Assembly (NCBI RefSeq): GCF_033118175.1
Contig: NC_083685.1
Coordinates: 117,498,501-117,562,500, forward strand
DNA: 64,000 nucleotides
Direction of reading: 5' to 3'
Source: Dama dama
Lineage: Eukaryota > Chordata > Mammalia > Artiodactyla > Cervidae
The position numbers and the translations under genes are program-made. This document shows positions 11,098-22,818 of this stretch, one piece after another. Positions within the stretch are counted from its first letter, which is position 1, and each line of letters opens with the position of its first letter. A model generated the notes under the pieces. It made no database searches and had not been told where the DNA came from. It saw only the letters and a program-made list of their open reading frames with translations.

Positions 11098-14000
11098 GTG
11101 TGTTTTATTTTAATAATTCTTGGTATAGTCTTAAATGGAATGAATATTATCTTAATCTAGTTTTTATTGAATACATATTTATGTAAGATAATTAAACTTA
11201 AGGGATTTGCTAAAATTACAGATTCTGTATTCAGTACTTTTAGTGTTTTATTTCCTTTTATCCATGTTCGTGACCTTGCTGTAGAAATTGAGACTTGTGA
11301 CCTCTTCCTCCTTAAAACTCTTCTCACTAGGTTTTTTGTGATTTTGTATTTTGTTCTTTTCTCCCATGCCTCTGACTTTTCTATTTAATTACTTTGTGTT
11401 ATGAAAAATCTCAAACACGTAAAGTAGAATAATGAGTCCCCATATAGCCTTCACCCTGCTTTATCAGGTAGCGCTTTGGCCAGTCTTTGTTATCTGACAC
11501 CTCCCACCCCCTTTTACATTATTTAAAGTAAATCTCCGACATATCATTTCATCTGTTGGTATTTCTATGTGTTTAACTCTTAAAAAACAATCATACCATA
11601 TGATTACACCAAAAAAAAAAAAAAACAAACCTTTACCTAGCCATGTGACTGTTATCTGTCATTCTTGTGATTCTGTTCCAGTTTCTCATATGATGATTCT
11701 CCTACAGTTCTCTATTTTCTTTTTATTTTTTTTATTTTTTTACAGTTCTCTATTTTAATGTGCTATCTTCAGGCTATGTACATTCCTTAGTGACCTCACC
11801 CACTTCCAAAATTAACTTCTGTGTGAATAAATTAATATCTTTAGTTCCATAGTCTCTCTTTAGTTTCAGCTCTGCTTTTCTAGAAACATATTGGCCATTT
11901 TTACATGGGTGTGTCCCCCTGGTCCCTTTAACTTTTTTGGGGGGGCTCCAATAAACAGCTTATGGAATTTTAGTTTCTTAACCCGAGATTGAGCCCTGGC
12001 TCTCCACAGTGAAAACATAGAGTCCTAACCACGGGACTGCAAGAAAATTCCCACATTGGCTTTAATTTCTTCCTTTAAATAGCCCCTCTTTTTTTTTTTC
12101 AATTTTATTAAGGTGTAGTTGATTTACAGTGTTGTGTTGATTTCTTCTGTACAGCAAAATGTGACTCAGTAATTGAAAAATTCCATGTACAGAGGAGTCT
12201 GGCGGGCTATAGACATGGGGCCATAAAGAGTCAGACGCGACTGAGCATAGCACACAGCACGTATACTCGTCAAAGATGCTAGCCTATACTTTTATTTTTT
12301 GGTAGTGTCTTTGTCTGGTTTTGGTTTCAGGGTGATAGTGGCTTCATAGATAGTGGCTTCACTCCCAACACTTCTTTGGGAGTGTTCCTTCCTCTTCAGT
12401 CTTTTGGAAGAGTTTGGGAAAAATCAGTGTAAGTTCTTTGTACATTTGGTAGAATTCCCCAGTGAAGCTACCTGGTCCTGGACTTCTGTTTGTAGAGTTT
12501 TTTAATTATAGATTCTATTTAATTTCTAGTGTTTGGTCTGTTCAAGTTACGTGTTTCTTCTTCATTCAGTTTTGGTGGGCTGTATGTTTCTAAAAAGTTG
12601 TCCATTTCTTCTAGGTTGTTGAATTTGTTGGCATCTAATTGTTCATAGTATTCTCTTACAACTTTTTTGTTGTTGTTATCAGTTGTGGTTTTTTCCTCTT
12701 TCATTTCTTATTTGGGTTTTCTCTCTCTCTCTTTTTCTTTTTTGCTGTGTGGTATGTGGAATCTTAGTTCCCTGACCAGGGATGGAACCTGTGCCGCCTG
12801 TATTTGAAGGCAGAGTCTTAACTACTGGACTGCCGGGGAATTCCCCTCTTTTTTTTTTTTTTTTCTAGTAACTGATCAAGCATGTTCATGACTTGCTTCA
12901 TTTATTCCTCAGAATAACAAAGGTGAATAGGCAGAAAAACTATATAAAACTTCTTAACTAATAAAAAAACTGAACCCTAAGATAATTCAAATCACTTCTC
13001 CAAACCACATTGGTACTGTGTGGCAGAGTTGGGATGCAAATCTAATTTTTCTTGCTTAGTAGTCCTGAGAACTGGCTCTTGTCCAGAACATAGTGCTGCC
13101 TTCCTCTCATCATTTGCCAGGTTCTGTCAGTCTTTACAATATCTCTTGCATCTATTTCTGTTTCCTTTATGGTCATCTTCCCCTGTACCTTAACTCTTAC
13201 CTGATCTAAATTAATTCTCTCCCTTCTTGAGGCTCTCTGCTCTCCTGTTCATGTAGTGTACAGCTACAGAGTAATTGGACTGAAGCGTGTTTCTTGTCAT
13301 ATTACTCCTCTTGCTCAGAAACTGTCACTTTATTGTTTATGAAGTAAACAATAGATTTAGATTCCTTTAGATTTAGATTTAGATTCCTTTTAGATTCCTC
13401 AGTTACTTGTTACCTGAAGTCTTCAGCCAGAATTCATCTCTCCTCTAAGGAAGTAGGGGAGAAAAAGAATCCATTAAAGATGTGTTTTTGTTTGGTGTAA
13501 ATGATGCTTTTTAAAAATAGCCAACATTTTTAAGATCCAGATATTAAAAAAAAAAAAAAAAAAAAAACCAGAGATTTTTGTCTAAAAGATCAGTCTCCGG
13601 AAAAGTGAAAAATGTGGCAAGACTAGGACTGCATTCTTGTGTGGCAAAAAAACAGGCTGTTGCTGACAAAATAACTGCCTGCTTTGGGCAAGGCAGACTT
13701 TTTCTACTTCACCCATCAGTCCCTATTGTCTTCTTGACACTGAGGCCATTGCTTAGAGCCTTTTACCATCATATTTGTGTTGTAATTTTCTTATAGTGGG
13801 GAAGTAGTTTTCCTGAGCGTGGGTCTGTTGTCAAATATCTGAGAGTAAAACTCAGGGCTGTGTGTTAAAAGAAAAATTAGAGCATGCTTCTTTAGAATAT
13901 TCAGGGCTTCCTCTGGTGACTCAGTAGTAGAGCATCTATCTGCCAAGCAAGAGATGTGGGTTTGATTCCTGGGTCAGGCAGATCCGCTGGAGAGGGAAAT

Positions 14001-17000
14001 AGCAATCCACTCCAGTATTCTGGCCTGGGAAATCCTGTGGACAGAGAAGCCTGGAGGACTACAGTCCATGGGGTCACAAAAGAGTTGGACACAACTTAGC
14101 AGCTAAACAAAAACAACTTACTAAAATGCAAGCAAAGCATGTCTGTGTCAGAAGAATAGAACTTTCTTTATCTTGGCTCACTTCATTCATTGTGAAATTG
14201 CTGCCCGTTGAGTATTTTGGGTTTCCCACATTTGATTTAGAATAAATTACTTTCCGAAGAATGTATACCTAAAAAGTAGCAGAGCCAGGATTCAACTCCA
14301 AAGCCCGTATAAACTCCAAAGCCCATGTTCTTTTTGCTGTATCATTCAACATCTGAGTTCTTGTGTTGTATATTTCTACATAATGCTTACCAGAACTACT
14401 CAGAACATACCTGTGCTTTGCAAGATGGTAGCAATTTTGTAAATATAGTGTGTCAAATGATTCTCTCTAGAAGTAAAGGCAAGGGATAAATGGTTTGTTT
14501 TGTTTGAGATGTCATTACATATTGGTTTAGGTTTTTTTTAATCTTCGTGACACATGAACGTTTCCCAAAGGGCTGTGTTTCTCGTTATTTTTTCAGATCC
14601 CTAGTGATGAATTAGAATAAAAATCAACTCTTGATTTTTGAGGTTTAAATTTAGATTTAGTTTTTGGTAGTGCAAGCTGGAATAGCCCTTTTTGAGTAGG
14701 AGTATTCAAGAATGGTCCAAATTCTCTTGCTTGGAATTTCAAGTAGTTGAAGCTGTTTGGAGGTTAAATCTTTTTGATATAACATCATTCTTCCAGATAT
14801 TTTTTGCTGTGGTATCCAAAGGCGTTTTGCTGATTTTTGGACAGAGGGATGGATATTATCTGATCTTGGGGAGAGTATTGTTGCCAAGGTATTGCATTAA
14901 TCCAAATTAAAGAAGTCAGAAAAACTCACATTGCTTTACAACAAGAAACAGTTATGCAGAATGTGTTTTAACCTTGGCAAAAAGTAGTTAATTCTTCTAC
15001 CCTCGATTTTTATGTGTATAAAGCAAAAAATTAATTTAGATCAATAATTATCAATTTGCCATTTAAAAATAACCTATGAAAAATGGAAAAACTACATGTA
15101 TTTAAGTCCACCCCAAAGGGTTCTGATTTAGTAGATTTATTTGTTGTTTTTCCGTCGCTAAGTCGTGTCTGACTTTGCAACCCCTGGACTACAGCATGCC
15201 AGGCTCCCTGTCCTTCACTGTCTCTTGGAGTTTGTTCAAACTCATGTCCATTGTCAGTGATGCTATCTGTCCAACCATCTCATCCTCTGTTGCCCCCTTC
15301 TCCTGCCCTCAGCTTTTCCCAGCATCAGGGTCTTTTCCAGTGAGTCGGCTTTTCCCATCCGGTGGCCAAAGTATTGGAGGTTCAGCGTCAGTCCTTCCAA
15401 TGGTTATTCAGGGTTGATTTCCAGCAGGATTGATTGGTCGTCTTGCAATCCAAGGGACTCTTGAGAGTCTTCCCCAGCACCACAGTTCAGAACACCACTT
15501 CTTGGGTGCTCAGCCTTCTTCATGGTCCAGCTCTCACATCTGTACGTGACTATGGGAAAAACCATAGGTTTGACTATATGGACCTTTGTTGGCAAGATGA
15601 TGTCTCTGCTTTTTAATATGGTCATAGTTTTCCTTCCAGGGAGCAAGCGTCTTTTAATTTCGTGGCTGCAGTTTATTTAGTGCAAGGTTTTTCAATCTAA
15701 GGGCATTTAGGGCTGAATAATTCTTTGGTGGGCTGTCCTGTGCATTGTAGGATGTTTAGAGGCATCTAAGACCTTCACCCACTGGATGTTAGTAACAGCT
15801 CCCCCCACCCCAAGTTGTGCCAACCAAAAAATGTCTCCTGATATTGCCAGATGTCCACAGGGGATAGAATCACCTAAGGCTCAGAACCACCCTTCTAGAG
15901 CCAGATACAGAGATCTGCATTTTTTACTAGCCCCTTTGGTAATTATATCATTAACTCTTTAAAAAAAAAAAAAAAAGTGATCAATCAAGCATTTTTGCTA
16001 GTTTTTCTACACATGGTATATTTGCCGATAAAAACTATGGAATCTGCATATATAGTCAAGCTTTTAGAACATGGGTATTTCTCTCTAAAATAATAATTGT
16101 CAAAAAACAATTTGATTGCATCAAAGTGCAGTTGTCAAAATGCATAACTAAAACTGTGATGGTGCTTGTTTGAATCTAAAAATTCTTTATAAAGAAATTT
16201 TCCTTTCAGTGTTTTTAGTTGGTAATTCCATACGGCCTTTTGTTTCATTAGGATCAGGCGGCTAGAGACATGAAGAGGCTTGAAGAAAAGGACAAGGAAA
16301 GAAAAAACGTAAAGTAAGTTGTTTTCTTCCTCCTTCAGAAAGGTTACATGAAAATTGCTACATTATTGCAAAGCCTGTTCCCCCAAAGTTTATAAAGTAA
16401 AATTCAACTACACAAATGTCCTGACTTAAAGTTATTACCTTAAATAATATTTCTGTAGGTAATAGAGATGACTGCATTTGCAGTAATTAAAAAGCATTCT
16501 TTTTGGTATTCAATTGTAAATAGTTTTTAGTAACCACAAGAGTGAATTACACAGGGAAGCAAGAGAGCATCATTACTAGTTTGGGTTCATTTTTCTGAGT
16601 TTTGTCCCCATAACTAATACAGGTTTATGCGTATGTGATTGATTTTTAAGATGTAACAGTAATTAAATACAAAAAACTATGTATATTATTAATAAATCAT
16701 AAAACCTGATTTGAGGGTGACATGCTTTAGCAACTAGTCAGAGCTTGAAATACTTTGTTTTCTAGGAAAGAGAATTCTCCTCTTTCCCTTGCTGAATATA
16801 CTGTTCTTACGGCTTTTGCTACCAAGCCCAGGAAGGCGGTTGGACTTTTCCCTCTGCTTGGCAGTCAGTGCTCAGCCCCTCCCTGAGGTTCCTGTGCCAG
16901 GGGGAGGGTCTGCCCTCTCTTGGGGGCTTATTGTGTGTTGTGTCCCCTTCCAGCTGCCCTCCACTGGTGGTGTTGCTTGCCTTAGGAGTAGCAAGTGCTC

Positions 17001-20000
17001 TAGGGTAGGCAGAAAGTCTGATTAAAAAGCAGTGGTTGTGGGAATTAAGCAACTATACTTTTCATAGTTCCTGAGAGATGCAAGTGGTGAAGGTCCACTT
17101 CTCCACGTGAACTGTTTTAGTTCCAGATTTTAAAAAGAGTTGATGTAGTTTTTCTCTCTGTCCCTGAGGATTTTGGCTGAATGCAGTTACTCAGAGCTAA
17201 AAACTCTGGGGCACAGTAAGACAGTTGTGACCATCTTTAGTGTATACAAAATGCAGCTGTTCTTCTTGTTTCTGTTTTTTAATACAAAGTCCTTTTCACA
17301 ACTGCATTGTGTTTGTTGTGTGGGATATACAAGGCTAGGGCCCGTGGGTATCTCTCTTCACAAGTTTTTACTCCCTATATTCTTGTTAGGATTGATATAT
17401 TTGATGATTCTGGGGGTACCACATCGTCCCATTCAAAAGAAATGCAAACTGCAGCTTATGGTGTGAAATCAGACATACATGGTGGATGGATGGCTTCCAG
17501 TGTGCTTACTGCTGCTTTGTTACTGTTAGTGTTGAGAGTTCCTGTCCTGTATGGAATTCAACACTAATGTGCTATAAGTATGGAGCTGGGTATGTGGAAC
17601 ATTTGCAGGGAAGTTTGTTTCTCCGCTTGTTTTTCCAGGGGTATTCGAGATGACATTGAAGAGGAAGATGACCAAGTGAGTTCCTATGCAGTATTTCTAT
17701 CTTTTACTTTCACCCCACAAAGTCTGTCCTGGGGACAAGCTAGAACTTGTCTTCACTGAAATGGCCATTCCTGATGTTCAGCAGGGAATGTCATTTGATT
17801 TGCTCCTTTTCTACCTGTGTGACCAGTTGGTAATATAAAGATTCATGTGGCTTTCCCCTGTGTTGAAGATGGAAATTTTGGTCAAGTACGATATCAAAAA
17901 CAAAGATGAGCTTTACTCAGCGTGATTTTTTTTTTAACCCAAAATTAATGTTTATTCTGATAAATCAAGAAGTAGAATAGTGTGGGATCTACAGACAACC
18001 TCTAGTAACACCTAACTTTGACCTGTTTCTAAGGGTTCTGTTTGTGATTCTTGTGTTTCAAGATGAAACGTTGGTTAAATGACAGTCCTTTAGTGTCTTT
18101 TTTCCCCATTCAGTTGTGGGATGGAGAGAAGGGACCCAGAGTGAGCCCTTTCTAGGTTGGTGACCCTTCTCATCAGTGTCAGCTTCCAGACTTGGATTGG
18201 TAAAGCCACAGCATGTGTTCCACAGCTCTCAGCAGGGTAGGTAGGAGACACCCCACCCCAGGAAGGCTGTGGAACTGACAGTTTTATAAGTCTTCTGTTA
18301 AGCAGGCTAAATCACTTTATGATAGTAACTGTCTCATTTCCTCTGATTGTCCCTCTGAATACTGCTATTGTTAAAGGAATCATTGCTAGTAAGAGTCTTG
18401 TCTTACTGGGTAGGTATGTAAATTGTGCAGTCATCTGGTATGCTGTGCGCACTAATTACAGAAGCAAAAATGTTCTGTTATCCTTGGGTATGATTGTGAT
18501 CTTGTGCTTTCCTGCAGGAAGCTTATTTTCGGTACATGGCAGAGAATCCAACTGCTGGTGTGGTTCAGGAGGAGGAGGAAGATAATTTGGAATATGATAG
18601 TGATGGGAATCCAATTGCACCTTCCAAAAAAATCATTGATCCTCTTCCTCCCATTGATCATTCAGAGGTACGGTATTTCTTGCTGAATTTGACTCTTCTC
18701 TGAAGCTGATGTGGTTTTCTTCAGCTTTAATATTTAGGTTTTCCCAGTATCAGAGTACTCCTCTGATTTGTACGCTTTATTATGTCATGGGAATATTTCT
18801 TTGGGATTTTGTCATATTTGCCAAGTGATTGAATCAGAAGGTGACTGAATGGTTGAGAATTTGTAGCCTGTACTATTCAAGGTACAGCTGAGTCTCTTGC
18901 TCAGATTCAGTTTTAGGTGAATTTTTTTCAAGCAATTGTGCTTGTTTTCCATACCATCACTTACCATCTTCCTTTCACTGTGGGTCCCTCGGCCTGCATT
19001 TGCTTTTTAATTGCTGTAAATCTTTACTGTTTCTCCCAGATCTGGGGCAGATGAAAGGCTGTTCTTACATCAGGAAAAGGAAATGAGGATATCAGTGTAC
19101 TCACTTGGGGGAAAAAAATCAGTATTTCATCCAGGTTAAATATCAGACTAGAGCTTGCATACCCTAGTGATTCTACATCTAGAACAGTGGTTTTCAAAGT
19201 GTGGTCCAAGGACACCCAGAAGGATCTTTTCATGGAGTCTACAGAGTCAAAAGAATTTTCATGGTAATGCTAAGATTATTTGTCCTCTTCACTGCGTCAG
19301 CATTTGCAGTGATGACTAAAAGCAATGCTGACACATTAGCCTGAAACGGGACAGTGGTATCACTTGTTCCAGTAGTCACTGCCTTCTTCCCTGTGTGACT
19401 GTTACAGTACCAAAAGTAAAAGCCAGCTTCACTTAAGAATATCCTTGATGAAGCAATAACGGTTATTTATTTAATCTTGACTCTTACATTACTCTTATAT
19501 TCCATGTAACAAAATGGGAAAGGGTAGGTAAACATTTGTATTGCATGCCAAGATATGACAGTTGTCTCACAGAAAGACACTTAGGTGTTCAAGTTGTGAA
19601 CTGAGCTAGCTGCTTTTTTTCATAGAATACCATTTTCACTTGAGAAAATGAACGATACATCAAGGAAAACAGAAGTGTCTCTTGTCAGTGATAGAAACTC
19701 AAGTTTTCAGGCAGAAATTAGGATTTGGGAAACTGAATTCATCACAGTGAGCTTGACAGCGTCCTCCCTTCCAAGTACTGACCAGGCCCGACCCTGCTGA
19801 GCTTCCAAGATCAGACGAAATTGGGTGCTTTCAGGGTGGTGGCTACAGGTGACAGCTTTCTATCTGTTGATAATCAGCCATGAAATGTGTATTTTTTTAG
19901 TTACATAGTGAAATGTTTTGGATGATCTTCAAGCCATCTCAGTGAACCAGTATTTTCAGAGAGCCAGTGCATGATGTTACAGAATCGTGTGTGAGTAAAG

Positions 20001-22785
20001 GGCCCATTCAAAGTGCAGGATAGACCTATGAATTATAGTGTGACAAAATGTGAAAGTTCGTCTATATGATTTTGGATTACACAATGAAAATAACCTTTAA
20101 GAAATGTGCACCTGTCAAGGTTGAGTGTAGTGTCAAGAGTAAAAGTCCACTAGCATCTGAAAAGGTTATTAATAAATACTCTTTTCCCTTTTCCAACTAT
20201 GTATCTTTGGGAGGCCAGGTTTTCTTCCTTGGCTTTAATCAGAACAACACATTGCAACAATCTGAATGCAATAGGAAATACAAGATTTGGAAAAATGTGA
20301 AGCAGTATTATAAAATAAAGTTATCTTTGAAAATTAAAGTCACTCAGTCGTGTCCGACTCTTTGCGACCCCATGGACTGTAGCCTATCAGGCTTCTCCAT
20401 CCTTGGGATTTTCCAGGCAAGAATACTGGAGTGGGTTGCCATTTCGTTCTCCAGGAGATCTTCCCAACCCAGGGATTGAACCTGGGTCTCCCACATTGTA
20501 GGCAGATGCTTTACCGTCTGAGCCACCAGGGAAGTCAGAGTTCATCTTTATTAAAACATATGTGTTAAAGTGTCATGGGGTTTGTTATTTTAGCATGAAT
20601 TATAAATTTAAAAGTTTTCTTATTTTTAATACAGTAAATAACACTACATATAACCATTTTAAAAATGAAATCTCATTGTATTTTTGTTAAGTGTAAAGGG
20701 TACCTGAGACCAAAAAGTTTGAGAGCTACTGGTCTAGACTAGAGTGTGGGTTATATTCAGTTTTTTAAATTTTCCTTTTGTGCAGCTGTTACCACTTAAG
20801 GAATTGGCATTTTACATGTGGCAAATGAAGCTACATAAATGAAACCTATCTAGGAGGCTGCATCTGTGATAAAGAGTGAAAATATAATAAGGGAAAAAAC
20901 ACAAGTATTTGAAATAGTTGTCTAATAAAATATTTGAGATACTTGACAGAGTACTCAAGCTTCATCCTGCCTGGAGTGTATCCCATAGTTGTCCTAATGT
21001 AATGAAAAGTCTGCCAGGAGAGACCAGAAATGAAGAAAGAATACCCTTTCTTCACAGTCCTTTTGTGTTTTCCTCTTGTTTGGAAACAAAAAAAAAAAGT
21101 GTGTGTGTAAAAAAAACTTAAATATTTGTAGATTTTTGTGAATAAAGACAAAAACTGTTACCCTCATGGAGCTTCTGTTTTGATAAGAGAACTGAAGAAA
21201 AGGGCTTGGTGCAGCATTGTGGGGAGCATAATAAAAGGTCCTGTTAATAATGCTAAAGGAGAGCTTGGTTCTTTCTCTTTGTTGATAGTACCATAGAACG
21301 ATAATTAATTTTAAGCTGTATCTAGAATTATGAAATTTCTGACCACCTATCAAAGGCTTAAGTTCTCCTTAAAAGATAAATAGATTTGTTGTAGACATAC
21401 CATGTCAGAAAGAGAATCATTTAGCCAGACTCGTATGTGGTAATATGCCAGTGCTTTGTATTCTTAGTACAGTGAGCTATGAGAGGGGTAGCAGAAAGGA
21501 CTTCTTCCCTCGTTGGAATTGGAAATGCTCAACAGTACATTTTTTTAAAGTTAACATAACCATTTCCATGTTTTTAAAAAGAATGGAACTCCTTAGAAAT
21601 ATTATCAGAGGCCTAGATCTAGGTGAACAGCTTACCGCAAAGCATATTAAATGTTACAGGGTGGAATATCTAAGTCCTTTGGCATTAGAGATTCTTTAGT
21701 CTGCATCAAGGCTGTTCAAACAGGAATGGGAAAAAGTTCTGGTTGTACTTTCAGGATTTGTGTCATGAATAAGTGAATTCCTTTTTTCTTTCTAGCTGGT
21801 TATGGCTTTACTTGTATAGTATTTGTGAAAGGTGATTTTGCATTAAAATCAAACTTACAGGATTGAATCTTGAATTCTAGACTAACTTTGAATAATTGGA
21901 CCTGCAGATTGACTATCCACCATTTGAGAAAAATTTTTACAATGAACATGAAGAGATAACCAACCTCACCCCACAGCAGCTAATAGATCTCCGGCATAAG
22001 CTCAACCTCCGGGTAAGTCAGCTATTAAGGCAGAGATTCATATTAATGCTAATTAGTCCAGGATTAGTAGTATTGTTTATCCATACTGAAATAATCTTGA
22101 ATTTCTTCTCCAACAGTCCCTGAACTGTCTTTGATAGAGTAATAATTATACCCCTTGGACTCTTGTGTCTTGATTTTATTGTTTTAGTTTTATAGCTATT
22201 TTAGGATAGGATTTTTTTTATTTGATATATACACATGAGTGCTATATGTATATATATATACATATATTGTGTATATGTTCAGTCAACTTTGTGTAGTTTT
22301 TTAACTGTGTGTTGTGTTGGAACAATAGATCATATGACCTTAAAACTAATCAGTAAGTGTTTCTGATTGCCATGAGAGCAGTGTGCTATTAGGAACTGTG
22401 TTGGGTGGGCTAAAGGCAAGTGGTCCCCATCTTTAGGAAGAGGAGACAAGATTAACTGATGTGAACAATATGGGAAGTCTTAAATATTTCAGGATTAAGA
22501 TGCACTTGCTTTTCACATTATATACAGCACAGTTTTTTAATTAGATGAAGAAATTAACAACTTCACGAAATACGCATGCACTAATATCAGAATAATAGTT
22601 TTAAACTGTCCACTAAAAAGCTTTGGTTGTACATCGGCCACATTTGTTTAAGGTGCTGCTAGACGTTAAGTGAAACACACAGGTAGTAAAATGATGTCTG
22701 CTCCGGTGTGGACAGCTTTCTGGCCGTGCCAATTGCTACATGATGTTTGAACTTGTTTCGTGAGGGGTCGGTGGTTGAGTGGTTT

Positions 22786-22818
<33 letters not shown>

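Larger units (their letters stand above)
10846..16251 (+). other. DDX42: DDX42 GC-AG intron
   Basis: The exon ends GTGGAG at 10845 and is followed by GCAAGT, a GC donor otherwise matching the U1 consensus perfectly. The acceptor is CATTAG|GATCAG at 16251/16252. Joining here gives the expected ...AEVE-DQAARD... protein. Moving to the nearby GT (GTATCA at 10850) would add four bases, shift the frame and reach a stop within the next exon. The 5.4-kb intron holds L1, SINE and MER20-like repeats but no coding exon. Confidence 0.9.
19185..20731 (+). mobile_element. hAT (Charlie-like) DNA transposon relic
   Basis: The left end CAGTGGTTTTCAAAG and the reverse complement of the right end CAGTAGCTCTCAAAC form imperfect terminal inverted repeats. 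They are flanked by ATCTAGAA (19177-19184) and GTCTAGAC (20732-20739), an 8-bp pair matching at six bases, as expected for hAT. Inside, 20066-20310 encodes a decayed stretch with PFSNYVSLGGQVFF, similar to the C-terminal dimerisation region of hAT transposases. The element holds a 5S rRNA-like piece (19755-19850) and a Bov-tA SINE (20334-20537). It is inactive. Subfamily is not certain. Confidence 0.75.

Noticed and set aside
12519..12704. 61-aa minus-strand frame as a possible gene
   Set aside because: Matches L1 ORF2p; a transposon fragment, not a host gene.
13905..14112. tRNA-like gene at Bov-tA/CHR SINE heads
   Set aside because: The tRNA resemblance is the normal SINE promoter head; no cloverleaf with a proper 3' half is present.
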